From Crassaminicella indica (lineage in GTDB: Bacteria; Bacillota; Clostridia; Peptostreptococcales; Thermotaleaceae): a DNA stretch of 64,000 nt. How positions within the stretch are numbered: the stretch's first letter is position 1; each line of letters opens with the position of its first letter. Positions 45,448-53,924 of this stretch are shown piece after piece. The stretch spans positions 868,001-932,000 of the forward strand of contig NZ_CP078093.1 in assembly GCF_019203185.1 (NCBI RefSeq). The letters run 5' to 3'. The notes below the pieces were generated by a model. The model was given only the letters and a program-made list of their open reading frames with translations, was not told the origin of the DNA and made no database searches. The translations under genes were made by a program, and so were the position numbers.

Positions 45448-45884
45448 ACTCCACCGCTCTTCATCTAATACAAAAAATTACAGGAAGAGATATATCAAAA
45501 TGTCCTCACTGTAGCTCTATCAACCTTAATAGGTTTATTTGTTGCAAATCTCCTCCTATCACTGTAAAAACTTCATAACATTAAAAATATGCCCTATTAT
45601 GATGAGAGGGAAATGCTGTCCATATTTCTTTGTTTTATCTTATTTTTGTATATTCGCTATTATATTTTTTAACTAAACATTTAATTTATTTGAAAAATTA
45701 TCCAATAAAAAACCATTCTTTCCCTATAGTAACTACCTATATTCCCGCAGTTTCGCGCTATCTTAATTATCCAAAGTTAGGCGAGGTAAATTTAATTTCA
45801 AACTCAAGTCCTTATTTTAGGGGTTGAGCTTTTTTACACCTACCTTCGTATAATTTGCTATGGATAATGGGAAGCTACTTTATT
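45448..45884. other. Spacer with a possible zinc-ribbon scrap
   Basis: On the plus strand about 45480-45570, a short start-less frame includes SKCPHCSSINLNRFICC, like the N-terminal zinc ribbon of some transposases, then stops. Otherwise nothing. Must contain the promoter of the 45447 gene. Confidence 0.35.
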
Positions 45885-46178
45885 TTATATTCTTTTTAAC
45901 CTACCCTTTTCCAAATATGCCAACATAAGTACCGAAGTATCAACATTCTCTCTAGCCGCCAATACATTTAGCTCAACAATTATCAGTGGGACATCATTTT
46001 CAAGTTTATGATGCCTTAAGAATTTAGACATTAGATCATATAAATATTTTCTCTTGGGTTTTGTCATTTCTTTATACATTTTTATTGTATATTCCGGTTT
46101 CATAATACTACCAGTAAACATTTTGGTAACAGTTAATATATCATACATTTTCTGTACATAACCCATAAATTTACTCAT
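45885..46178 (-). CDS. Small unknown protein coupled to the SIR2/AbiH-like gene
   Basis: About 97 aa starting at ATG 46178, where ATGAGTAA overlaps the stop codon of the upstream gene and AAGGAG is close by, implying translational coupling. Basic and helical (MTKPKRKYLYDLMSKFLRHH). No family recognised. Tight coupling suggests it works with the product of 46171-47301. Confidence 0.65.
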   Translation of the reverse strand: MSKFMGYVQKMYDILTVTKMFTGSIMKPEYTIKMYKEMTKPKRKYLYDLMSKFLRHHKLENDVPLIIVELNVLAARENVDTSVLMLAYLEKGRLKRI

Positions 46179-47301
46179 ACTCCTTCCACAATTTTTGAAC
46201 TTCTTCAAATTCTAGTATATCTTTATGATGTGTAATAAGTTTTTTAACATCTTCTATTTGACTTTTTTCATAATAGTAGAATATAATTTTTTTGATTTTT
46301 TGATTATTATCAATCATCTCAAATATATGAATATCATTATTTGGAGATAAACCAACTATAGTTAATGTACCTTTGATAGCTTCAAACTCTTTTATCGGAT
46401 AATTCTCATCAAATTTCATATCTGGATTATTAATTTTTATTTTAATTGTCTCATACAGATTCTTTACTAAAATATTTTCATCATTTTTCCACATATCAAC
46501 ATCTTGTTGAATCTCTGGCTTTTCTATATATCCTTTTGCAAATTTATCCATTCCTTCATTTGCTAAAATCGCCTGCTTAATAATAAATAGTTTTGAGTTT
46601 CCACTATAAGAAGTCAACGCATTTGAATATAAGTAAAAATGCTCATCATCTATTACACAGTTATTTATTGGCCTATCAGACAAACTATTCCTTAAAGAAT
46701 TCGGTTTATATATATCTTTTTTTATATAAAATGAGCCATGTAAATAGTTTATTTTCTGACCACTAAATATTTCAACATTTTTATCGTAGTTTGTTGTAAA
46801 TATATCTTGAAACTGTCCAAAAAACTCCTTGAGACCATTTGGATAATTGTAATATATCTTTTCAACTTTTCCATGATTATATATAGAATAGAGAAAAAAG
46901 CATTTTAATGCCTCTCTAATATAAAATTTATCTGGATTATATATCTTATTTTTATAGCAAAAAAGATCATATATTAAATAATAATCTTCAAACCCAACAT
47001 CCACTAAATTAATACTGTCCCATTTTTCATAGCGTTCAATAAAATCATTCAAACTGTTCTTTTCATCCGTTGTAAAAGCATATTGATCATACTTATGATC
47101 TAGTATATCACCTATTTGAGCATATAAATATCCCAAAAGTTGCAGTATAAGAACAGGTTCATCTACTATGATGTGTCTTGGATAATCTTGCTGTTTAGTT
47201 TCATTTATTGCACGTAAAATTATTTCTCTATTTGAATTCTCTTTATCGCCAAATTGAATGTTTATTCCATTCCCGAATAACAGTGTATTTTTTGTATCCA
47301 T
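46171..47301 (-). CDS. SIR2-like / AbiH-like protein
   Basis: About 376 aa from ATG 47301 (GGGGGG site before it). NTLLFGNGINIQFGD matches the N-terminal nucleotide-binding strand-loop of AbiH/SIR2-like proteins. IFTTNYDKNVEIFSGQ followed by INYLHGSF is the hallmark TTNYD...HG of SIR2-like and DUF4917 families. Near the end, LTIVGLSPNNDIHIFEMI matches the G-L-S-x-x-D segment. Such proteins act in phage defence, often by NAD+ depletion. A catalytic Asn/His pair cannot be confirmed without alignment. Confidence 0.7.
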   Translation of the reverse strand: MDTKNTLLFGNGINIQFGDKENSNREIILRAINETKQQDYPRHIIVDEPVLILQLLGYLYAQIGDILDHKYDQYAFTTDEKNSLNDFIERYEKWDSINLVDVGFEDYYLIYDLFCYKNKIYNPDKFYIREALKCFFLYSIYNHGKVEKIYYNYPNGLKEFFGQFQDIFTTNYDKNVEIFSGQKINYLHGSFYIKKDIYKPNSLRNSLSDRPINNCVIDDEHFYLYSNALTSYSGNSKLFIIKQAILANEGMDKFAKGYIEKPEIQQDVDMWKNDENILVKNLYETIKIKINNPDMKFDENYPIKEFEAIKGTLTIVGLSPNNDIHIFEMIDNNQKIKKIIFYYYEKSQIEDVKKLITHHKDILEFEEVQKLWKEYE

Positions 47302-47473
47302 GTAATCCCCCCGATTATATTTGCAGCAAAACACATTAAATTTTCAGCTTTCCATTATTAGCCTAATAGATATATAGATAATTGTATCCAAGCATATCTT
47401 ACAAATATTGTAATTACACTTTTTTAAAAAATAATTATCTAATTTCATATCCACAGCTATATTTATTTATGCT

Positions 47474-48280
47474 TCATTGAGGAATTTTCGTCTTTACAAA
47501 TTCTATAAATTTTTCTACGTTGTTACTAAGTTCTATTGCAGTCGGTATATTGGTAATGGCCACTTTTAATCCCATTATACAAGTCTTAATAAGTCCTTTC
47601 TTGGGTATATCTTTTTTCAATTCTTCTTGTATGGTTTCTATATTTTCCTCAATCATTTCTTTTTCATCTTTTGGAACATTGTCATCCAATAATTCTTTAA
47701 TACTATCTACTAATTTTATTAATCCATCTGAATTAGTTCCATTATTTTGTATTGCATTAATTGTTGACTGATCTTTTGCAATATTAACTTGTTGACCATT
47801 AACTGTAATCATATATTTCACATCCTCATCATAACCCATTTCAATTCCTATTCTAGTTAAATAAGCTTCAATATGATTTATTAATACCAAAGTTACTCTA
47901 TTGTTAAAATCTTTAACCATATCTTGATATGCTCTTGCGTCAGAATAACTCCTTGCTATTCCCACAATGTCTCCTTCAGTTTCTGAAATATATTTCAATA
48001 TAGTATATACAGTATAAATTTCTTCTTCAATTGTATTCCCTAAATCAAATATTGCTCGTCCATAACTAGAGCTAACTTCCTGTACTTCTTGAGTAACATC
48101 AAAGTCTTTTCTTGTACATGCTCTAACATAATCATTAATTATTGATGTATTTTCAATATATCCTATAAACATTTTGAGTACAGAATAAATTTCTATATAA
48201 GAAACTCTAAGCAACCTATTTGCCATACAATTAAAGTTATAACTAATTATTTTTAATTCCTTTTTATTCAAATTCATCAT
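47474..48280 (-). CDS. Unknown 268-aa protein coupled to a zinc-ribbon protein
   Basis: The start ATG lies 17 bp inside the zinc-ribbon gene, so the two are translated together. Helical. The middle has VNGQQVNIAKDQSTINAIQN followed by IKLVDSIKELLDDNVPKDEKEMIEENIETIQ, and the end FIEFVKTKIPQ. This layout (variable helical N-terminus, Asn/Gln-rich beta segment, helical C-terminal module) is one I associate with effector or sensor tails in defence loci, but I cannot name the family. Confidence 0.6.
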   Translation of the reverse strand: MMNLNKKELKIISYNFNCMANRLLRVSYIEIYSVLKMFIGYIENTSIINDYVRACTRKDFDVTQEVQEVSSSYGRAIFDLGNTIEEEIYTVYTILKYISETEGDIVGIARSYSDARAYQDMVKDFNNRVTLVLINHIEAYLTRIGIEMGYDEDVKYMITVNGQQVNIAKDQSTINAIQNNGTNSDGLIKLVDSIKELLDDNVPKDEKEMIEENIETIQEELKKDIPKKGLIKTCIMGLKVAITNIPTAIELSNNVEKFIEFVKTKIPQ

Positions 48281-48722
48281 ACATCACCCCACAATACGGG
48301 CAGTAACTGCCACACATTTTTATTAAAGGTTTTATTTTGGCTTCTTTTTTGCAACATTTATATTTCTGCATCTCCAAAGCTTCAATACCTGATACAATAG
48401 GTGTTTCTATTTCTTTTGGTGGTCTCTTTCCAGCATTAAATGAAACTCCACACCCTTTAAACTGTTTTTCCCACTTTTTCATTTCGTCAAATATCCTATC
48501 CATTGCAATATTAGTCCCCATTTTCATTGCAAGTTCTATTACATCTTCTGTAAAGTAATTTTCACTTCTTAATCCACAGCATGGACACCAAATTTCTATA
48601 ACGTTATCTTCTTCCATATCCCTTGGCTTCAATTTAAAAAACTCTCCACATAGTGGACACTGCAATAACACAAAACCATCATTATCCGCTGGAATAGATA
48701 TTTCCATTTGTATATCAGTCAT
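48264..48722 (-). CDS. Zinc-ribbon protein of unknown function
   Basis: 152 aa with several Cys pairs: LLQCPLCGEFFKLK, IEIWCPCCGLRSENYF, YKCCKK and MCGSYCPYCGVMYDEFE. These could form two zinc ribbons. GGGGGCGAG site before the ATG. The open frame 48715-49005 ends inside its first codons. Confidence 0.65.
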   Translation of the reverse strand: MTDIQMEISIPADNDGFVLLQCPLCGEFFKLKPRDMEEDNVIEIWCPCCGLRSENYFTEDVIELAMKMGTNIAMDRIFDEMKKWEKQFKGCGVSFNAGKRPPKEIETPIVSGIEALEMQKYKCCKKEAKIKPLIKMCGSYCPYCGVMYDEFE

Positions 48723-49005
48723 ATGCTCGCCCCCTTCTATATTCTAATTTTCTATTACAGGTCTTTTTAATAACTGTACCTTTTCTATCTATTCTCCACT
48801 TAACTTCCCTTAAACAAATTAAAACTTTTAACTGTTCACAATTTGAGCTTAATACCCCTGTCAAAAGATTCAATTCTATTATTTTAATAAATTCATGTCG
48901 CTTGGCTATTGTCCAAGTATCCCAGAATTCAGGACTTATTACAATATTCTCAGCATATAGTGGTAATAAATTATTAAGATACTTAAGTAAAAAATTTTTT
49001 GGGGA
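48715..49005 (-). pseudogene. Start-less 96-codon frame upstream of the zinc-ribbon gene
   Basis: Open from just after a TAG at 49006-49008 to the TGA at 48717-48715, with protein-like sequence (ISPEFWDTWTIAKRHEFIKI, QLKVLICLREVKWRIDRKG) but no ATG. The first TTG is a third of the way in. Its stop overlaps the ATG of the zinc-ribbon gene as in coupled genes. Probably the 3' end of a truncated upstream gene of the same operon. Confidence 0.5.
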
Positions 49006-49064
49006 CTAATTTAATTACTGTATAAATTTCCCATATAACTCGTCAGATATGCTAACACAGGGGA

Positions 49065-49910
49065 TCATTCCTCATACTTATTTTTCAATCTATAATATGC
49101 AATTATTACACTAGTATAATATTGCATCATCCAATCATACCAAATTTCTTTACTATAATCTTCCTTTTGATCTGCTCGATTATGTCTAATACTAAATCCA
49201 TTTACAATACTGAAAATCAACTTATCATGCTCGTTTTTATTTATTTTGTATTCATCGTTTAAGATATTTTTAACACCTTCACGTTCACCCTCTAAAATAT
49301 CAGCTAAGATATTAATAGCTTTTTTCTTCATTTCCATATTTGAATCAAATCTATAATACATTTCTGTTGCTGTAGATAATTTAGTATAAACTGCATTCGT
49401 CATTTCATCACCCTTATAAGATAATTGCTGTTTTAATGCTTCATTGGGCAATTTCATAATAAATCCATTTTGTGGCTCAAGATAATATCCATCGCAATAC
49501 ATTTTTAAGATATTATTAATGTACTCTGCAAACTCTTTTTGTGGTTCTTCTTTCTTTAATTCGGAATTAATATAATCGTACACAGCAATATGGTCATACA
49601 ATATTTCAATTACTGTGAATAATATCTCTTCAGTATAGTCTTCGGAATATTGCAATATTGGCCATATTTCAGAAGACTGTAATTGATTTGCAAAAAAGAT
49701 TTCAGGAGACGGTGCAAGAGTTGGAGCTATAATTTGTTCTTCATCATTTGTATATGGTATCTTTCGCCATATACCATTTTGAGCACAATCAAAATACTCT
49801 TTATTACTAAAATATCTATATATCTGTTCAAAAAAAGTAATTAATTCATCAAGGCATATATTTAAATTCTTCTTTATTAAACCATTTCTCTCTACATAAT
49901 ATTTCTTCAT
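49065..49910 (-). CDS. Unknown 281-aa protein
   Basis: No family named. Helix-rich, acidic. The C-terminus has SIVNGFSIRHNRADQKEDY followed by WYDWMMQYYTSVIIAYYRL, a pattern (R-H-N/H-x-x-Q and W-x-x-W) I have seen in small abortive-infection or HEPN-like proteins; not certain. Monocistronic in the defence-like block. Confidence 0.55.
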   Translation of the reverse strand: MKKYYVERNGLIKKNLNICLDELITFFEQIYRYFSNKEYFDCAQNGIWRKIPYTNDEEQIIAPTLAPSPEIFFANQLQSSEIWPILQYSEDYTEEILFTVIEILYDHIAVYDYINSELKKEEPQKEFAEYINNILKMYCDGYYLEPQNGFIMKLPNEALKQQLSYKGDEMTNAVYTKLSTATEMYYRFDSNMEMKKKAINILADILEGEREGVKNILNDEYKINKNEHDKLIFSIVNGFSIRHNRADQKEDYSKEIWYDWMMQYYTSVIIAYYRLKNKYEE

Positions 49911-50252
49911 AAAAATCTCCTTTACTTATTTTTTTATAAAACTTAGTTGATTCTGCTATCTAACGGTTGTGAGCTTTGCAACGTAAATATTGAATTACTC
50001 TATATTGACAAATACCTATTATAAACACAATCTATAATCAATCTAATATTTCAAATGACTCTAAAATTTTAACTAGGTATATTTTACCATATATGTAGGC
50101 TTATTGTTTATTTTCTTGTATAATTTTGTAAATGTAAAAAATAAAAAACAGCATCTTTTTCAGATACTGTCACAATACTCGTTTATATAATATATTTAAT
50201 ATCTCCTAATTTGCTAGATCCACTTACTATGGATAATGTGTAATTGATTAAG
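49911..50252. other. Spacer without genes
   Basis: AT-rich. A partial repeat CTATGGATAATGTG near 50231 resembles sequences at 45859 and 51336 in other spacers of this block. Confidence 0.35.
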
Positions 50253-51239
50253 CTATATGTTTATTGGTTTTCTGTTTAGTTGGTATTGATGAGAGTCAAC
50301 CTCCATCTTATATATGCTTTTTTCTAGGTGTGCTAATTGTTTGTTTCTTTTAACGAGCATTTGTACCTTTTTATAATTACATTTACATCCACAGTAAATG
50401 CCACTTATTGCCTTTGGATTTATTCTAAACAAATGTATACTGGAAGAATTAAAAGAAGATGTATGCATATATATTTCTGCTTTTATACTTTCATCCCCCA
50501 TGTTTTCATGCATCTCATACTCATTTGGATAAGTTATTTGAATTTTGCCATCAGCAAGATCCTCTGTTCTAATTTCAGGACATTTTGACAGAACATCTAT
50601 AAGATGATTATCTTTTGTACAAATAATTCTATCTGCATCGCGTAACTGAACAATAGAACGTAATTCCTTTTCATATATCCAATCGTTAGACTTTGTAAAA
50701 AATAAAGAATAAAGGAACTTAATCCAATGATACTCTCCATCTGAATTAGGTTGTAATTGTTCAGGTCTATCAAAACTTGGCATTTCTCTTCGATACATAA
50801 CTTTTTCTGGGAATTCATATATGTGTCCTAAATAGGGCTTACCAAATCTGGATTTTCGATTCCCTAAAAACTTTATAGAATCTTGAAATAGCGGTTTTTC
50901 AGAATCAAATTCTAATACTATTCCTTTATACTGGTCCGCGTAGTGTGCCCACATTAACGGATTCGTATAATCTTCTGTGAAGGACAAAACACCTACATCA
51001 TCAAAATCACTTTGTAATGTACCCATTATCCCATCCAATTCATAGTCTTCCAATTTATCCACAATATTTCCCTGTTTAGTGAAATAAGCATTCAAACTAT
51101 TATTTGCATCTTTAAATTGTTTTTCATTAAAAATTCCTTCAAACGGATCGTTAAGAGCCTTAAATGGTGTAGCTCGAAGCATGAAATCCCTGAAAAAATC
51201 TTCTCGCAAACGTGTATATTTGTAAAAAAATTTGACCAT
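50253..51239 (-). CDS. DUF2971-family protein
   Basis: 328 aa. FYKYTRLREDFFRDFMLRATPFKALNDPFEG (outline), MWAHYADQYKGIVLEFDSEKP and the WIYEKELRSIVQL segment are the DUF2971 signature: the N-D-P-F-E, the W-A-H-Y-A-x-x-x-x-G and the E-K-E-x-R motifs. Function unknown in general; members are frequent in mobile elements and defence islands. Confidence 0.85.
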   Translation of the reverse strand: MVKFFYKYTRLREDFFRDFMLRATPFKALNDPFEGIFNEKQFKDANNSLNAYFTKQGNIVDKLEDYELDGIMGTLQSDFDDVGVLSFTEDYTNPLMWAHYADQYKGIVLEFDSEKPLFQDSIKFLGNRKSRFGKPYLGHIYEFPEKVMYRREMPSFDRPEQLQPNSDGEYHWIKFLYSLFFTKSNDWIYEKELRSIVQLRDADRIICTKDNHLIDVLSKCPEIRTEDLADGKIQITYPNEYEMHENMGDESIKAEIYMHTSSFNSSSIHLFRINPKAISGIYCGCKCNYKKVQMLVKRNKQLAHLEKSIYKMEVDSHQYQLNRKPINI

Positions 51240-51559
51240 ATGTACACTTTCTCCTTATCTGATTTTATAAATATACATTCTTCACATTATTGCTAAAACA
51301 TTCAGTATATGAACTCCAGATTATTAGCCTAATGTGTGATTACTATGGATAATCTAAAGTTATATCATTGAGTTACGAATGCACTGCGCATTCTAAGTTG
51401 TATAAATAATGTTCACCCTATTATTCCACTCTAATATATGGAATTTTGAATACCTTCAGTCTCTCAAAAAATGATTGAGATCATCATACAGATATTGCTG
51501 ATATCCCGCATGGAAATTATATCTACAATCACCCAAATAATTGCGTGATTGTGCAGCAG
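51240..51559. other. Spacer without genes
   Basis: No coding signal. Contains ATTATTAGCCTAAT at 51320-51333, also found at 47354-47367, followed by CTATGGATAAT; possibly a shared promoter or operator of the island genes. Confidence 0.35.
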
Positions 51560-52554
51560 CTAATTGCAAGAGATAATTATATTCATAGTTTTCTCTTTCT
51601 TTCTGTATTTTTTTCGTGTTTCCCAAAAAGCTCCGATTACGCCTATTCCAATCCCTAATACTCCTAGATGTTTAAGGGTAGTTTCAGGCATATCAGCAAA
51701 TAATTGCATTACTGGAAGTAGAGCAGGCACCATTAAACTTCTAACTCCCATCCACCCCAAAACATTAGTATCACGCATACTTTTTTTATACTCTCTTTCA
51801 GATTCTTCAATTTCTTGTAGGTAATCTTCAATAATATCTTCAATGATTTTCTCATCTTCACATGCTGATATCCTAACACTCAATTCTTTAATACTGTTGA
51901 AAAAGCGTTGTCTTTCATTTTTTCGTTTTTCTCTTAATTTAATTAACTCTCTTGGCTGAATATCCATTATATTAATTGGTATAAAATCACTAATAGTTAT
52001 GCAAGCTAATTGAGTTTGTGATTCTTCTTCATAATCCGAAATATTTCCATCATGTTGAAAAAAATTCGAACCACACCAACACACCAAGCTTCTGTATAAT
52101 CTGTGGATAAAGATATATCATTGCTTTTTGCAATGTAGTTCGCTAAGAACAACATGTATATTGAAGCCATATCGTGTGGTACATTAAGCCAATTATTGTC
52201 TTTTGTATCTTGTGCGAGTATCATTTCACGTAATCTCACATCAGCTTTGTCTTTATGCAGTTTTACATAATTTTTACGCGTATATTTTGAGTTATCTAGT
52301 GCTGCTGCCCACCAAGTTTCCTTTTTACAACCTTCTATAAACGCTTCGCCTGCTTTTAATGAATATTTACTTGGATCAATATTCGATATAAAGTCGCTAT
52401 TTGATATGAGCTCCTTAATATTTCTGCTATCTTTTGGTTGATAATCGGTTGGAACAATTCTATATATTCTATCCCATAATAGAGCAGCAGACCATAACCA
52501 TTCTGAATTACTAAATTCAATAGTTGGATAATATAAAGTATAATTCTTTGGCAT
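51560..52554 (-). pseudogene. DUF6236-like gene split by a frameshift (or using -1 frameshifting)
   Basis: Two overlapping frames form one protein of about 330 aa. The first (52554-52006) starts LYYPTIEFSNSEWLWSAALLWDRIYRIVP and runs to TDYTEAWCVG. The second continues FQHDGNISDYEEESQ, FIPINIMDIQPRELIKLREKR and ends with two hydrophobic stretches. This order and the WLWSAALLWDRIYRIVP start match DUF6236-type proteins. The frames join at T7 (about 52064-52070), read U UUU UUC in the first frame. Restoring the reading needs one extra T or a -1 slip. Confidence 0.7.
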
Positions 52555-52599
52555 TCTAACCCCTCCTATTTTACTGCATTAATATGATTAGTTGAATTG

Positions 52600-53062
52600 T
52601 ACATTGCTTGCCACCTAATCTAAATGCTCTAGTAGATTCTCATTATAAACATATTGAGAATCTAATCTATAATAAGATAGTATTTCATTATAATGATAAA
52701 TATTTTTCAAGTACATACATATTATAGCATTCTTATGATTATATTTACATTAATTTCAATCTTTAGATGTCAATTTACATTTCCTAACTTAAATTTCAAG
52801 AAAAGAAAAATGCAGGATCTTTAATCCTGCATTAAATACAAATTTAATATCATTTTGATCTTGCTTGCTTCTACTTACACTCTATAAACCATAGATTGAT
52901 TAAATGTTATAGAATTTCATAAGCTAATAGGTATTATTCCTATTAAATTAAGCTTCTTTATAAAAGGTATATATAAACTATCCTTACTTTCTTTAACCTC
53001 TATCTCTTACTTGATTACTCTAATCAATGCAATAGATTTTTATAACTAAATTTGCTATTAGG
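52600..53062. other. Region between the island cargo and rlmH
   Basis: No gene seen. Holds the terminator at 52800-52833 and the right end of the island next to rlmH. Confidence 0.5.
52800..52833 (-). terminator. Terminator downstream of rlmH
   Basis: AATGCAGGAT / ATCCTGCATT perfect 10-bp stem with a 5-nt loop; on the minus strand followed by TTTCTTTTC. It is 230 bp past the rlmH stop, so island sequence now separates rlmH from it. Confidence 0.8.
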
Positions 53063-53542
53063 CTATTTATGATACGGTTCACCCCTCATAATCCTAAACC
53101 CTCTATAAACTTGCTCAAGTAATATTACTCTCATTAACTGATGAGGAAAAGTCATTGCAGAAAAAGAAAGCTTATAGTCTGCTCTTTTTAATATTTTCTT
53201 AGATAAGCCAAGAGAACCTCCAATAACAAAGGCTATGCTGCTATTTCCTCCAACCCCTAGCTTTTCTAATTTATCTGAGAGTTCTTCTGATGAGAGCATT
53301 TTTCCTTTTATATCTAATGCTATTACATACATTCCATCTTTTATGTGCTTTAATATTTTCTCTCCTTCTGCATCTTTGATCTGTTCCATTTCCTTATCAC
53401 TTAAATTTTCTGGTGCTTTTTCATCTATCACTTCAATCATATGTAGTTTACAATATCTAGAAAGCCTTTTTTTATATTCATTAATTGCACTCACTAAATA
53501 TTTTTCTTTTATCTTTCCTACTCCAATAATAGTTATATTCAT
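53063..53542 (-). CDS. rlmH: 23S rRNA pseudouridine-1915 N3-methyltransferase
   Basis: 159 aa SPOUT methyltransferase, normal length. [21 protein letters not shown] at the N-terminus; the SAM-binding knot [32 protein letters not shown]; and the invariant C-terminus [10 protein letters not shown]. Last gene of the conserved wal region. Its last codons are the presumed integration core of the island and still encode the normal tail, so the gene stays functional. Confidence 0.97.
   Translation of the reverse strand: MNITIIGVGKIKEKYLVSAINEYKKRLSRYCKLHMIEVIDEKAPENLSDKEMEQIKDAEGEKILKHIKDGMYVIALDIKGKMLSSEELSDKLEKLGVGGNSSIAFVIGGSLGLSKKILKRADYKLSFSAMTFPHQLMRVILLEQVYRGFRIMRGEPYHK
53064..53084 (-). repeat. 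Attachment-site copy 1: 3' end of the functional rlmH
   Basis: Minus strand GGTGAACCGTATCATAAATA, last codons of rlmH. Shares 21 bp with 29849-29869 and the encoded GEPYHK-stop with 38083-38103. In staphylococci the equivalent sequence at the end of orfX/rlmH is the SCC attachment site. Confidence 0.7.
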
Positions 53543-53560
53543 AAAATCTCTCCCCTCATA

Positions 53561-53585
53561 AAAACAGACGAGGCTACCCTCGTCT
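53561..53585 (-). terminator. Terminator between the CxxH/CxxC gene and rlmH
   Basis: Minus strand AGACGAGG-GTAG-CCTCGTCT followed by GTTTTT; overlaps the stop codon of the small gene. Confidence 0.85.
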
Positions 53586-53751
53586 ATACAACTAAATATT
53601 TAGGTGGTAATTCACAAAAATCACAGGTATGGGGACTAGTCCAATCTGTAAATGAAACTTTGTCTAATTCATAAATATCTGGTGGTTGCTCATAGACTTC
53701 TACAAATTCATCAATTGCTTCAGGAAGATGCTCAGAACACACTACATACAT
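53584..53751 (-). CDS. CxxH/CxxC small protein (YyzF type)
   Basis: 55 aa, below common ORF cut-offs. [20 protein letters not shown] at the start has C-x-x-H, and [13 protein letters not shown] at the end has C-x-x-C; together a zinc-binding pair, with the conserved VSFTDWT between. Such proteins are encoded next to rlmH across Firmicutes (B. subtilis YyzF). Start ATG 53751 with GGAG eight bases upstream; GTG 53760 in frame is less likely. Function unknown. Confidence 0.88.
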   Translation of the reverse strand: MYVVCSEHLPEAIDEFVEVYEQPPDIYELDKVSFTDWTSPHTCDFCELPPKYLVV

Positions 53752-53812
53752 ATTTTTCACTCCAAACCAGTTTTATAGTATTTCTTTTCATTATAAATCT
53801 TATCAGATAAAC

Positions 53813-53877
53813 AACTTCAAAATAAAACATAAAAGATAGTTCATTCCAGATAACTTTTGAAAAAACAAAACTTCATT
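53813..53877. repeat. Half copy of the 7255-7453 palindromic repeat
   Basis: 65 bp differing at two positions from 7255-7319, from AACTTCAAAAT to AAAACTTCATT. Only the left arm is present; the central hairpin and right arm are missing. Lies between yycJ and the CxxH/CxxC gene. Confidence 0.85.
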
Positions 53878-53924
53878 TCCTGGTCTGTATTTATACTTGT
53901 ATTTTCTCTATATCTCTTATTATA

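Larger units (their letters stand above)
29849..53084. mobile_element. Composite genomic island at the rlmH 3' end (SCC-like architecture)
   Basis: Bounded by same-orientation copies of the rlmH terminal sequence at 29849-29869 and 53064-53084, with a third divergent copy at 38083-38103 dividing it into two segments. Both internal boundaries continue on the high-coordinate side into nearly the same 20 bp (CCTTATTAA-N-TAAATACATT), as expected for related elements integrated in tandem at one site. Between the copies are four IS families, a GC-richer transporter/two-component cluster, remnants of a serine recombinase, and a block of defence-like unknown genes. No intact integrase is left inside. 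Confidence 0.6.

Noticed and set aside
45480-45570. Zinc-ribbon transposase N-terminus
   Set aside because: Only about 30 residues without start or continuation; mentioned in the spacer entry but not annotated as a gene.
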